Positions 29,587-40,180 of a stretch of 64,000 bases of DNA are shown here, piece after piece. The number at the start of each line of letters is the position of its first letter. Positions within the stretch are counted from its first letter, which is position 1. The DNA comes from Candidatus Sumerlaeaceae bacterium (GTDB lineage: Bacteria; Sumerlaeota; Sumerlaeia; Sumerlaeales; Sumerlaeaceae): positions 118,976 to 182,975 of the forward strand of contig JAOAAY010000004.1 of NCBI GenBank assembly GCA_026418615.1, given 5' to 3'. The notes under the pieces were generated by a model. The model saw only the letters and a program-made list of their open reading frames with translations, ran no database searches and was not told the origin of the DNA. Position numbers and translations under genes: made by a program.

Positions 29587-30849
29587 ATGTCGGCTGACGG
29601 GGTTCGGCCGGTGGCATCGGTGTCTGTCCACCCGACCCGGCGTGAGGTCTGCGTGCTCGGGCTGGGTTACATTGGATTGCCGACGGCTGCCATTCTCGCA
29701 TCGCGCGGCCATCGCGTGTACGGCGTGGATGTCAACGAAACGGTTGTCCGGACGATCAACGAAGGACGCATTCACATCGTCGAGCCCGACTTGGACATTA
29801 TGGTGCGATCGGCCGTGGAGACCGGCCGGTTGAGTGCGTCCACGGCACCCTCGCCAGCGGAAGTCTTCATGATCTGCGTTCCTACGCCGGTCAACCATGC
29901 GACCTGCGCCCCGGACCTCACCTTTGTCGAGGCCGCCGCCCGCTCTATCCCGCCGGTGCTGCGCCAAGGCAACTTGGTAATCCTCGAGTCCACCTCTCCG
30001 CCCGGGACGACCATCCGCGTCGTGGGCGGCGTCTTGCGCGAAGCAGGATTTCAACCCGGGCGCGATGTGCACTTGGCCTACTGCCCGGAGCGGGTGTTGC
30101 CCGGTGCGATCCTGCGCGAATGTGTCGAGAACGAGCGGGTGATCGGCGGCTACACGCCTGACTGCGCCACCGCTGCGCGCGATTTTTACCGGACTTTCGT
30201 GCAAGGCGAAATCCACCTGTCCGACTGCACGACCGCGGAAATCGTGAAACTGGCCGAGAATGCCAGTCGCGATGTGCAGATCGCCTTCGCCAACGAACTG
30301 TCGCTCATCGCGCGGCGTCACGGCGTGAGCGTTTGGGAGGTTATCCGGCTCGCCAACCGCCATCCGCGAGTCAACATCCTGCAGCCGGGACCCGGTGTCG
30401 GAGGCCATTGCATCGCTGTGGATCCATGGTTCCTCATTTCCGACACACCTCGCGAAGATCCCAGCGTCATGCGGGCCGCACGCGAACTGAACGATGCCAT
30501 GCCGGTGCGCTGTGCGCGCCTCGTTGCCTCGACCGCGCGCGAGTGCGGTGCCAAGACGGTGGCTCTGCTCGGTATGGCCTACAAGGCTGACATTGACGAT
30601 TGCCGCGAAAGCCCCTCGCTGGCCGTTCTCGAAACGCTGCGCCGCGAGGCGCCGGATCTCGAAATATTGTGTTGCGAGCCCAATGTCAGTGCGCTCGACG
30701 GCGTGGTGCTCACACCGCTGGCCGAGTGCCTGAGCCGCGCCCAACTGGCGGTCATTCTCGTCGCCCATCGCGAATTTCGCGACCTCGCCGCCAATCCACC
30801 CCCCAACATGAATTTTGTGGATTTCAAAGGCGTTTTGTCGGACCGATAA
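29587..30849 (+). CDS. wecC: UDP-N-acetyl-D-mannosamine dehydrogenase-type nucleotide-sugar dehydrogenase
   Basis: This protein of 420 residues oxidises a UDP-hexosamine to the uronic acid for surface polysaccharide. It shows NAD fold VLGLGYIGLPTA, VPTPVN, ESTSPPGT, YCPER, the central-domain KLAENASRD and the catalytic cysteine in GVGGHCIAVDPWF. GHCIAVDPWF is characteristic of the WecC (UDP-ManNAc) branch rather than UDP-glucose dehydrogenase. It starts one base after trpB2, an unexpected partner. A glycosyltransferase gene converges with it. Confidence 0.88.
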   Translation: MSADGVRPVASVSVHPTRREVCVLGLGYIGLPTAAILASRGHRVYGVDVNETVVRTINEGRIHIVEPDLDIMVRSAVETGRLSASTAPSPAEVFMICVPTPVNHATCAPDLTFVEAAARSIPPVLRQGNLVILESTSPPGTTIRVVGGVLREAGFQPGRDVHLAYCPERVLPGAILRECVENERVIGGYTPDCATAARDFYRTFVQGEIHLSDCTTAEIVKLAENASRDVQIAFANELSLIARRHGVSVWEVIRLANRHPRVNILQPGPGVGGHCIAVDPWFLISDTPREDPSVMRAARELNDAMPVRCARLVASTARECGAKTVALLGMAYKADIDDCRESPSLAVLETLRREAPDLEILCCEPNVSALDGVVLTPLAECLSRAQLAVILVAHREFRDLAANPPPNMNFVDFKGVLSDR

Positions 30850-30864
30850 GCAATCATAAACCTT

Positions 30865-30908
30865 GACACACGCTGCACTCCCGGGAGTTTTCACCGTCCG
30901 GGTGTGTC
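30865..30908. other. Inverted repeat in convergent gap
   Basis: GACACAC (30865-30871) and GTGTGTC (30902-30908) frame a region that holds the palindrome CTCCCGGGAG followed by TTTT. It lies between the convergent wecC and glycosyltransferase genes and may end transcripts from one or both sides. The fold is not a textbook terminator. Confidence 0.3.
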
Positions 30909-30961
30909 TCCGCCACAACATGTTGTGCCTTCTGTTGGCGCGCCGGCCACGGCGCGGTCTG

Positions 30962-32143
30962 CTACTTGCGCCGTGGCTGCGTGGCAGCGAGCACATCCAA
31001 CACGGCTGCTGCGCGGGCTGCCCACGACTCGCCCTGCACGGCGCGGTGGCGCTCGTGCGGATTGCCGGGGTTGGCCAAAGCCTCTGCAATCCCGCTGATG
31101 AAACCGTCCAGACCGCGCACGCACCGCACATGCCCCGGATAAATGCGCAACAGCGGAAGGTCCGTGGCCACCACCGGAAGCCCCGCCGCAAGGTATTCCC
31201 GCATTTTCAGCGGGTTCACATCGCGGGTCAGTTCGTTATCGAGAAACGGAATGATGGCCACATCCATACCCTTGAGCAGCGCGGGCAGGCGCTCGTAGGG
31301 CTGCGGACCGAGAAAATGGATGTTAGGCTCCGCGACGAGTTCTGAGATGTCGCTCAGATCGCGCCCGAACAGGACGATTTGCCAATCCCGCCGGGAGCGG
31401 CCCAGATCGCGGATCAAGTTCAAATCGACATAGTCGTAACCAAGACCGCCCATGAACCCGATACGCGGGCGCGGCAGCCGGGCCACCTCCTCCGGAACGA
31501 CCGTCTCCGGATCCATCGCTCGCCCGAAGTGAGCCGCGTCAACACCGTGGGGCGAGCAGTGTATGTCGGGGCGGCGATCGCGCCGGGCCTCAACCAGCGA
31601 AGGGGCCGTCGCAAACACGGCGTCTGCCGTGGCCAGCGCCTTGTCCTCCAGCGCGCGCACGGCGTCCTTCTCGACATCCGCAAATGCCGCATAGTTGTCG
31701 GTAATGTAATACGCCGACAGGCGCTCGCCCAGCCGGCCTTGCAGCGCGAGACCGGTCGGCATGAAATAGATCAGCACGGGATGGCTCATCCCAAGTCGCC
31801 GCAGATGAAAACGGGCCGTGGCCGCGACAAACCAGGCATTGAAGCGGCGCACGGCCGCCGATCCCGGAAACGGCAGGTAAAGGGGGTTCATAAGATAAAC
31901 ATTAGGCTGCGGCGACCGCAAGCCGGCAACAAAACGCCGCACCTCGCGCAGGATTTTGCCGTAGTCACGCCGGCCCTCCGAGCCAAGGCGCCGCATGCTG
32001 ATGTTTTCCACATACAGAACCCGGGCGCCCAGCGCAGCAAACTCGCGAACCAAATGATGCTTCGAGGTCTTGCTCGCACTGTCCCACTTTTCCGAGCCCA
32101 CAAACACAAAGTTGCCGCCCAGTTTTCTGACCCGATCGTCCAC
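30962..32143 (-). CDS. GT4-type glycosyltransferase
   Basis: This protein of 393 residues (from the chosen GTG) has a GT-B fold. The N-terminal half has FVFVGSEKWDS, GARVLYVENI and ALFATAPSLV-type loops. The C-terminal half has PRIGFMGGLGYDY, VLFGRDL, NIHFLGPQPYERLPALLKGMD and the donor-binding MREYLAAGLPVVATDLP. It probably adds a sugar during surface-polysaccharide synthesis, consistent with the neighbouring UDP-sugar dehydrogenase. The open frame runs 300 bases further, into the start of the divergent peptidase gene; that part shows no conserved features. The start is uncertain. Confidence 0.8.
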   Translation of the reverse strand: MDDRVRKLGGNFVFVGSEKWDSASKTSKHHLVREFAALGARVLYVENISMRRLGSEGRRDYGKILREVRRFVAGLRSPQPNVYLMNPLYLPFPGSAAVRRFNAWFVAATARFHLRRLGMSHPVLIYFMPTGLALQGRLGERLSAYYITDNYAAFADVEKDAVRALEDKALATADAVFATAPSLVEARRDRRPDIHCSPHGVDAAHFGRAMDPETVVPEEVARLPRPRIGFMGGLGYDYVDLNLIRDLGRSRRDWQIVLFGRDLSDISELVAEPNIHFLGPQPYERLPALLKGMDVAIIPFLDNELTRDVNPLKMREYLAAGLPVVATDLPLLRIYPGHVRCVRGLDGFISGIAEALANPGNPHERHRAVQGESWAARAAAVLDVLAATQPRRK

Positions 32144-32324
32144 GCCTCGCGTGACTGCCTCCGTTTGGGGATGATGATCCAATGCAGCGGACGCAGGCCG
32201 CCAAGTCCAGCACGGACCGTGCCGCTCCCTACAACGGACTTCGCCCTTGAACGAGACGGAAATGCGACCTCGGCTGTAGCGCAAGGTATGTATCACGCCC
32301 CAGGCGGGCGGACTCAGGTACGGA

Positions 32325-34625
32325 GTGAAAACGCTGACACTGCACCACCCAACGAAACGAACAGCCCTCGCGCTCACCCCGATCCTGCTTTTCTTCGCGC
32401 TGATGGCGGCCGCAAAGCCTGCTGACTCAGACGCCACGGCCACCCTCGAACAGTTGCGCGAGGTACGCTGGCTGCGAGAGCCGCATGTGCGGCTGGCCGT
32501 TCGCTATTGCGGCGGCTACCGCGTGACCGGCGAGGACCTCGCTGCGGCGGGCGTGGACCTCGCCGCCATCAAACCCGACCGCTTGGGTCTATGGAACGGC
32601 GGGCGTCCGGTTCCTGTCGAAGTCCGTGTTTCCAACCCGGCAAGACTCCAGCCGGCGGACTCGCTGCACTTCATCGGCGATGCACCTCGGGGCACCTTCT
32701 CGACTTACATGCCCTTCAATCTGCGCAATGTTTACTACCTGACCTGGTCCGACGAAAACCCGGTACAATATCGCCGGCAAACGCACACGACCACCGAACC
32801 GGCGACGGCCGACGCAGCGTTCATGGAAGATATGCTCCTCGAACGCGACAACTTGCTTCAGTACGCCCGCACCGGCCCGGGGGTCACGGATTATTATTTC
32901 TGGGTCGGTCAGGTGGCGGGCGCCGAGTACATGTACCCCGTCTCCCTGTCCTTCCCCGGTTTCGATCCGCGTCCCGGCCTGCCTGCCCGGTTGACCCTCC
33001 GGGTTTTCGGCCAGACGGAAGTCGCCGCCGTCAGGCCCGGCCATCTCTTCGATGTGAAATGGGGCGACCTCCATCTCGGCAGGATATCTTTTGATGGCAT
33101 CAGATACCATGACTTCGAGACCACAGTGCCGGCCACACAAACCGCGGGAACCGGCCGGCTGACGCTGCTGTCGCCGCCGGAGCGCAAAGATGTCGTGGAC
33201 CGCATATCCCTCGATAACATCCGCCTGCGATACCCTCGACGCCTTGACGCAGAGGGACGAAACATCTTTGTATTTAACACATCTCTCGTCGGCGACGCAA
33301 AGACCAGCGCCGTTATCGTTTCGGGTCTGCAGCCGGGGAGCGTGATTTACGACATGTCCGCGCCGGTCGCCTACACGGCCAATCGGGCCAATGAAACGAC
33401 CATAACCGTCCGCCTGTCAGACACTCCGAGCACCTGCGTGGCGGTATCGCCCGCGGGGTGGATGCGTCCCGATGCCATCTCGCTTCGTACCCCGACTGAC
33501 GAGTTGTACGAGATCCCGCCGGATGTGGAGGCAATTGTCGTCTGTCATCCGCGAACCGCGCGCGGAGCCCGGGCACTCGCCGATTACCGCAACAGTACCG
33601 GCTTGCGCACCCATGTCGTGGATGTCACGCGAATTTACGACGCCCTCGATCATGGCTACATCAGCAGCACAGCCCTCAAGCGCTACCTGCGGTTTGTACG
33701 CCAGCAAAGCGATAAACTCCGTTACATCGTCCTCATCGGGGACTCGACGAATAATTACCGGGAAATGGTTCATGCGGAGCCGGAGGATCCGGATGAGGCG
33801 CTTGCCGCGCATACCGAGATCCTGATCCCGATCCACTGGGTTTACCAGCCGCAAACCACCTATTCCTTTGGCTACCCTAACGATAACTGGTACGGCAGTT
33901 TTGCGTGGCCCAATGCGCCGGACATCGCGGTGGGGCGCATTCCGGCAAACTCGGACGAGGATGTTTTCCACTACCTGCGCAAGGTCATCGAGTACGAACA
34001 GTTGCAGAAATCGCGCGACGATCGCCTGCTTTTGATCTCCAGCGTGGAAGCCAGTTTCCAGCAACTGGTCATGCAAACCCGCGACATGCTGGCGGAGCGC
34101 TTTACCACCTCTACCACGCTGTTTCCCGAATCGGCTGTGGCCGAGCGCGAAGTGGCGCGCATCCGCGAAGAGATTGACGGGGGTGTCCAACTGATTTATT
34201 ATGTCGGACACGGTGGCGCGTTTGTCTGGCGCGTCGGGCCAATAGATTTCAAGCAGCAGAAGGATCTCTTTACCCCCGCCGATGTCGGTAAACTGCGAAA
34301 TGCCGGCCATTACCCGGTCATTGTCTGCTCGAGTTGCTATGTCACCTCGTTTGACAACCAGTACAGCCTAGGCGAGGCGTTTCTCCTCCAGCCACAGGCC
34401 GGCGGGATCGCCGTCATCGGCACGCCGTGGAAGACCGGCGTGTACGAAAACCACGCGTTCAATGAGCACCTGCTGCGCGCCTACGGGGACATGGCCAACA
34501 AACGCCTTGGCGACATTTTTATGGTCGCCAAGCGCGCCACGCGGCCGCCCAATCCCGATGTTGTGGATTTCCAAACCTTTACCATCCTGGGCGATCCCTG
34601 CCTCGAACTGGTGAGAAAGCCATGA
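32325..34625 (+). CDS. Secreted gingipain-type (C25) cysteine peptidase
   Basis: This protein of 766 residues has a signal peptide (core TALALTPILLFFALMAA). An N-terminal beta-rich region (about 40-380) resembles prodomain and beta-sandwich parts of C25 peptidases. The peptidase domain follows, with YIVLIGDST, DIAVGRIPA, the catalytic His629 in YYVGHGG and Cys671 in VCSSCYVTSFDN, and FTILGDPCLEL at the end. Gingipains cleave after Arg or Lys; PorU relatives process surface proteins. There is no type IX sorting domain at the C-terminus. It starts with GTG. The gene overlaps the next one by four bases (ATGA). Confidence 0.87.
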   Translation: MKTLTLHHPTKRTALALTPILLFFALMAAAKPADSDATATLEQLREVRWLREPHVRLAVRYCGGYRVTGEDLAAAGVDLAAIKPDRLGLWNGGRPVPVEVRVSNPARLQPADSLHFIGDAPRGTFSTYMPFNLRNVYYLTWSDENPVQYRRQTHTTTEPATADAAFMEDMLLERDNLLQYARTGPGVTDYYFWVGQVAGAEYMYPVSLSFPGFDPRPGLPARLTLRVFGQTEVAAVRPGHLFDVKWGDLHLGRISFDGIRYHDFETTVPATQTAGTGRLTLLSPPERKDVVDRISLDNIRLRYPRRLDAEGRNIFVFNTSLVGDAKTSAVIVSGLQPGSVIYDMSAPVAYTANRANETTITVRLSDTPSTCVAVSPAGWMRPDAISLRTPTDELYEIPPDVEAIVVCHPRTARGARALADYRNSTGLRTHVVDVTRIYDALDHGYISSTALKRYLRFVRQQSDKLRYIVLIGDSTNNYREMVHAEPEDPDEALAAHTEILIPIHWVYQPQTTYSFGYPNDNWYGSFAWPNAPDIAVGRIPANSDEDVFHYLRKVIEYEQLQKSRDDRLLLISSVEASFQQLVMQTRDMLAERFTTSTTLFPESAVAEREVARIREEIDGGVQLIYYVGHGGAFVWRVGPIDFKQQKDLFTPADVGKLRNAGHYPVIVCSSCYVTSFDNQYSLGEAFLLQPQAGGIAVIGTPWKTGVYENHAFNEHLLRAYGDMANKRLGDIFMVAKRATRPPNPDVVDFQTFTILGDPCLELVRKP

Positions 34626-35194
34626 CACTCCGCTCCGCCGCTATCGCTGCCGCCGCGGTGGCCGCCATTGTGCTCGCTGCGAAACCCTTACGCGCCGAAA
34701 CCACCGCCGCAGCCGCACCCTACCGCATGGAGGACGGCCGGGTTGTTTTGGTCGGCTGGGATGACGCGCCTGTTACAACCCATGTGGAACGGCTGCGGCT
34801 GGAGCCCGAATCGTTCAGCACCGCCAGCATTTACAGACGCCGACTGCTCGTCCGACGGGGACGCCTCGAGTCCGCCCCATTTGAGATGCCGGCCGACGCA
34901 ACCCGCATCCGCCTCGCGGCCAGCGGCGATCCGGTGGAGAACGAATTTCCCCGCGTCCGCCTGTCGCTGGTCCCGGCGGACGGTTCCTCCACCGTGTCCG
35001 AGACGGTCGTTTTTGAGGGTTTCATTTCGTCGCTATTGCTGCAAAACTTTTACGCGGCCGTGCCGAGGGGTTTCCATGGCCTCTCGTGCCGCTTGGCAAT
35101 CGAGATGACAAATCCGGGCGACCTGTTCGATGGGCGCACGCTGCGGCTCGCACATGTTGCCTTTGAGCGCGAGGAGACGCGCTCCGGCCATTAG
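34622..35194 (+). CDS. Small secreted beta-rich protein coupled to the C25 peptidase
   Basis: This protein of 190 residues has a signal peptide ending near PLRAE. The rest is predicted mostly beta strand (RMEDGRVVLVGWDD, RIRLAASGDPVENEFPRVRLSLV, RTLRLAHVAFERE), like a carbohydrate-binding or jelly-roll fold. I recognise no family. The ATGA overlap with the peptidase stop suggests a partner, substrate or inhibitor of that enzyme; this is inference. It converges with the YD-repeat gene, with about 10 bases between the stops. Confidence 0.72.
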   Translation: MTLRSAAIAAAAVAAIVLAAKPLRAETTAAAAPYRMEDGRVVLVGWDDAPVTTHVERLRLEPESFSTASIYRRRLLVRRGRLESAPFEMPADATRIRLAASGDPVENEFPRVRLSLVPADGSSTVSETVVFEGFISSLLLQNFYAAVPRGFHGLSCRLAIEMTNPGDLFDGRTLRLAHVAFEREETRSGH

Positions 35195-35204
35195 CCCCCT
35201 TGGG

Positions 35205-35717
35205 TCAGTCGAAAAACAGCCGGCGGGCGAAATCCACCGTCGGCGTAGTGCCGCGATCCCCAGCGCTGACTGGCTGAGCCCTCCCCGTCAAGCGCCCCAC
35301 CCGGTCGTAACTATAGGTGGATTGTTGCAGCGGCTGCTGCCGTTCCACCAAGGTGCCCTTGTCATCATAGATGGAAAATGAACGACCGGTCTGCTGGGCA
35401 CGCTCCTCGACAGTGCCTTTCGAGCCGTAGAGATACCGGCTCGAGCCGACCGAGTGCTCCGTCGCCACACGCACCCCCTTGCTGTCGTAGTATACAGTCG
35501 TGCTGCCCACTGTCTGGGAACTGCCCGTCCGTCGGCCGATGGCATCATAGTAATAGGTGGTCGACCCGGTCACGCGGGCGGTGCCGATCCGACGGCCTTG
35601 TGCGTCGTAATACGCTGTGGTCTGGGCCACGGCCCCCGCCGCCATGATCGCACAAACAAGCACCGCCATGACGGTCATCCGGTTCCGGCTGACGGCTTTT
35701 GGCGACACAGCATCCAT
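35205..35717 (-). CDS. Secreted protein of six exact 20-residue YD-type repeats
   Basis: This protein of 170 residues has a signal peptide (core VMAVLVCAIMAAGAVA), six repeats (residues 32-151) and a 19-residue tail ending in FARRLFFD. Each repeat is exactly 20 residues, of the form xSTxYYDxxGRRxGxxxxxG, with no insertions. This resembles YD/RHS repeats, which are normally part of very large shells, but here it stands as a tiny independent protein. The ATG was preferred over an in-frame TTG three codons upstream because a GGGGGG run lies nine bases before it. No toxin or core domain is attached. A short beta-strand fibre or stack is plausible; the function is unknown. Confidence 0.8.
   Translation of the reverse strand: MDAVSPKAVSRNRMTVMAVLVCAIMAAGAVAQTTAYYDAQGRRIGTARVTGSTTYYYDAIGRRTGSSQTVGSTTVYYDSKGVRVATEHSVGSSRYLYGSKGTVEERAQQTGRSFSIYDDKGTLVERQQPLQQSTYSYDRVGRLTGRAQPVSAGDRGTTPTVDFARRLFFD
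35265..35624 (-). repeat. Six 60-base in-frame repeats encoding 20-residue YD units
   Basis: Units start with QTTAYYD, STTYYYD, STTVYYD, SSRYLYG, RSFSIYD and QSTYSYD. All six keep a fixed 20-residue spacing with the Y-[DG]-x-x-G core, and the last two thirds of each unit diverge. Confidence 0.8.
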
Positions 35718-35753
35718 GGTTTTCAACCCCCCTTTGATTACAACCGTGTCCGA

Positions 35754-38414
35754 CTAAAATGTATCCAAATCGCTGTCGCGGAGCCCACCCGGCTCGTCCA
35801 GGTCGGGATCGTCGGGTGGCGGCGCCGGATTTCTGGGTGCGTCCCGCCGGTCCGCCGGCAGACCGAACGGCGCCATGCGCCGCAACACGCCCTCGAGCGC
35901 GGCTTTGAGGTCGGCGGCGCTCTGGTAACGGTCAGCGGGCGCCTTTTCGAGGCATTTCATAATGATATCGTTCAGGTCACGCGGAATGAGCGCGTTATGA
36001 TCGGACGGGAAGACAGGCCGCACATTCACCTGCTGATACGCGATATCCCCGCTCACAAACGGCGGGGCACCAGTCAGCCATTCGTAAAGGATAATGCCGA
36101 CGGAATACAGGTCGGCGCGGCCGTCAAGCCGGTGTCCCTGCACCTGTTCCGGGCTCATGTAACGCGGCGTGCCAATGACAGCGCCCGTCGGCGTGAAGGT
36201 GGCCTCCTCCACATGGACTATGCCGAAGTCCGTCAACTTGGCCTGCTGGTCGGCGCTGATGAGGATGTTGTCCGGCTTGATGTCGCGGTGAATGATGCCC
36301 TTCGAGTGCGTCACCTGGAGGGCGTCGCAAATCTGGGCCGCATAATAAACAGCCTCGGTAATCCTCTCCAGCGTGAGGGGCTCCTCCGCCACGATCCGCT
36401 CCTCGAACAGGTCGCGCAGCGACGGCCCGTCAACATACTCCATGGAAATATAACTCTTGTGCGTCTGATTGTTGATGTTGTAATCGTAAATGTTGACGAT
36501 GTTCGGGTGATTGAGGGTGGCCGCGATGCGCGCCTCGCGGAAAAAGCGCTCCACGGCCTTGTTGCTGTTGGCGAGCCCTTCGCGCAGAATCTTCATGGCC
36601 ACGGGCCGTTCGAGCCGCAGGTCGTAAACCTTGTGCACAACGCCCATGCCGCCGCTGCCTATCTTTTCCATGTAACGGTAGCGCCCGACGGCCACATCGC
36701 CGATGAGTTCGCGCATTTTCTCGTCCACGGGCATCTGTTCGGCGCGCTCCATGACCTGATGCGACAGCGCCTCGGCCCGCTCCGCCGCGTCGCGATAGTC
36801 GGGCCGCACATCCGCGATCTGCCGCAGCAGCGCCAGCGCATCCGCGTGGCGGTCCTGTCCGGCAAGAATCAGGTGCAACTGGTAAAGGTTTTCGAGGTCC
36901 AATTCTGAGGCGGGAATCTGCTGATAGGCTTCGAACGCCTCCGAGAAGTTTTGGGACTTGATGTGGGCCACCGCCATGCGCCGCATCGCCTCGACATTGG
37001 TCTCGGGGTACTGCGACGCAAAATGATACTCCGCCAAGGCTGCGGCCAGGTCGCCCTCCTGCTCGTAAAGTTCCCCGCTACGCAGGCGCAATTCCGGCAG
37101 GTCCGGGTTGCGGTCCAGAATCGCCGAGTAAATGCTGCGCAGTTTGCCCCGGGCCTTGGCGTCGTCGGGCCGGCGCTCCAGGATCAAATCGTAAAATTGC
37201 GCCGCACGGTAGTAGTCGTTCTTCGACAGGTAGTACTCGCCGAGGAAATGAAGATCGGCGATGTGGTCGTTTCGCAGCAGCGGCAGCAACTCGACAATCT
37301 TGGCCAGGAGTTCGAGATCGTCGCGATAGCCCAGTTGCAGTACTCGGATGTAGTTGCTCATCGCGAGATCGTAGCGCCGCGCGGCCATGTTCAGACCCGC
37401 CAATTCCAACTCTGTGTGGATTTCGAGTTCCTTCTCGCGCAGCGCCTCTGCCTCGCGGATCACAAGGTCATTGTCGTTGATGAACTGCAGCAAATGCACG
37501 GCCGTGTCGAGGTCCCCCGCCTGCTCGAGTTCCACCGTGATGCGGTTGATCAGGGCCTTGTTTTCCTCGTCCACGGGGATCTGCGACAGGTAGTCAAACG
37601 CCTGCTTGTAATCCTGCATGTCTATCAGAATTGCGGCAATGCGCTTCACCAGGCTGAAATTCTGGCTGATGGGGAACGAGACGCGGCTGAAAGCCTCCAA
37701 CGCGCGCTCGGTGTCGCCCGTGGCCAGATAAAGTTCCGCAATTTCCATGTGGGCGGCGTTGCGAGCATTGGTGTTCGTTTCCTGTTCGACGCCCAACCGG
37801 ATCAGGTCCACGAGCGACGCGACCACCCCCCGATCATGGAAACCTTCCCCCACGATTCCTCGCAGCAGTTCCAAAGCCTTTTCCGTCAGCCCTACCGTGC
37901 TGTACAGCCCCGCGAAGTACGCGCGCTCGCCCGGGGGAAACTTGTGGATCCGCGAGGCAAACTCGAAACTGCGCAGGATCGCCCAGTAATCGGCGAAACC
38001 GTGATGGATGGCATTCTCGTATGCGCCGATGGCCAGCAGCGTGTTGCCGCGCACGAGATGCATGTCTCCCAGCGCATCAAACAAATCCGGGCTGGCGCTG
38101 TGCTCGCGCAGATACTCCTTGATCACTTCGATGGATTCCTGCGCCCCCTCCGGATCCACATATTCCGGCTCCGCAAACTCCACCGTGAAGCGCCTCAATT
38201 GCCGCAGGAAGCAGGCGATGGACAGCGCCTCGGCGTAACGGGGTTCGTCCGGCGCCAAGGCCACGGCTTTCTCGTAAACCCCCAGTTGCCGCGGACCGAA
38301 AAGGCCGCGCGTATAATATTCATCCGCAAGCCGCCGCAGCGCATCCGGCGACGCCGTCCGCGCCGCCACGCTAACCTCTAACCGGGCCAGTTCTTGAGAT
38401 GGCTGAGCCGACAT
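35754..38414 (-). CDS. TPR-Ser/Thr protein kinase
   Basis: This protein of 886 residues has about 580 N-terminal residues of TPR-like helical repeats. A PknB-type kinase follows from about 595 to 855, then an acidic Pro/Asp-rich tail. The kinase is complete: IGSGGMGVVH glycine loop, VAMKIL lysine, IIHRDIKPDNI, DFG, and MSPEQ. It has no predicted membrane helix, so it is cytosolic, unlike PknB. The layout matches the TPR-kinase part of the protein at the left edge of the window, which suggests paralogy. It is divergent from rho with a 258-base gap. The ATG start lies two codons inside a TTG. Confidence 0.9.
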   Translation of the reverse strand: MSAQPSQELARLEVSVAARTASPDALRRLADEYYTRGLFGPRQLGVYEKAVALAPDEPRYAEALSIACFLRQLRRFTVEFAEPEYVDPEGAQESIEVIKEYLREHSASPDLFDALGDMHLVRGNTLLAIGAYENAIHHGFADYWAILRSFEFASRIHKFPPGERAYFAGLYSTVGLTEKALELLRGIVGEGFHDRGVVASLVDLIRLGVEQETNTNARNAAHMEIAELYLATGDTERALEAFSRVSFPISQNFSLVKRIAAILIDMQDYKQAFDYLSQIPVDEENKALINRITVELEQAGDLDTAVHLLQFINDNDLVIREAEALREKELEIHTELELAGLNMAARRYDLAMSNYIRVLQLGYRDDLELLAKIVELLPLLRNDHIADLHFLGEYYLSKNDYYRAAQFYDLILERRPDDAKARGKLRSIYSAILDRNPDLPELRLRSGELYEQEGDLAAALAEYHFASQYPETNVEAMRRMAVAHIKSQNFSEAFEAYQQIPASELDLENLYQLHLILAGQDRHADALALLRQIADVRPDYRDAAERAEALSHQVMERAEQMPVDEKMRELIGDVAVGRYRYMEKIGSGGMGVVHKVYDLRLERPVAMKILREGLANSNKAVERFFREARIAATLNHPNIVNIYDYNINNQTHKSYISMEYVDGPSLRDLFEERIVAEEPLTLERITEAVYYAAQICDALQVTHSKGIIHRDIKPDNILISADQQAKLTDFGIVHVEEATFTPTGAVIGTPRYMSPEQVQGHRLDGRADLYSVGIILYEWLTGAPPFVSGDIAYQQVNVRPVFPSDHNALIPRDLNDIIMKCLEKAPADRYQSAADLKAALEGVLRRMAPFGLPADRRDAPRNPAPPPDDPDLDEPGGLRDSDLDTF

Positions 38415-38506
38415 GCTCAAAGTTTAGGGTCTATCCCCCCTGTCTCGGCAAGCAGTTCTTAAAGGCGCGAGGTGCCGCCAGCCCTTGGAAACACAAGCCC
38501 CCAAGT

Positions 38507-38530
38507 CGCCCCGGGAGCCGGGGCGCTTTT
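38507..38530 (+). terminator. Terminator-like hairpin upstream of rho
   Basis: CGCCCCGG and CCGGGGCG form a perfect eight-base-pair stem with a GAG loop, followed by CTTTT. It lies in the rho upstream region, between divergent genes, where no plus-strand gene needs terminating. Confidence 0.55.
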
Positions 38531-38550
38531 AGCCGCCCTGAAAAACACGC

Positions 38551-38578
38551 TTGAAGGAAAACCCGCCTGCCGCATACT
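38551..38578 (+). promoter_or_regulatory. Possible rho promoter
   Basis: TTGAAG, a 16-base spacer and CATACT lie about 95 bases before the rho ATG and just downstream of the terminator-like hairpin. Confidence 0.35.
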
Positions 38579-38672
38579 CATAGTGTTCCATTTGGCAAGG
38601 TGGATGCGCCGCCCCCTGTTTGCGGCGGGCTGGTCCGCCTCACCGCCATCAACTAATCCCTTGGAGAACTCC

Positions 38673-40040
<1,368 letters not shown>

Positions 40041-40180
40041 TGAGCCCGGGCGACGCCGCGCTGGGCAACGCCGCGGGAAGGGGGCTGCGCAGCAAACTCC
40101 ATGGACAGGGCCCGGCGCATGTGGCTGGATTCAGGGCAGGGTAGAAGGTGCAAGCCCAGGTGACCAAAGGAGATGGAGCC

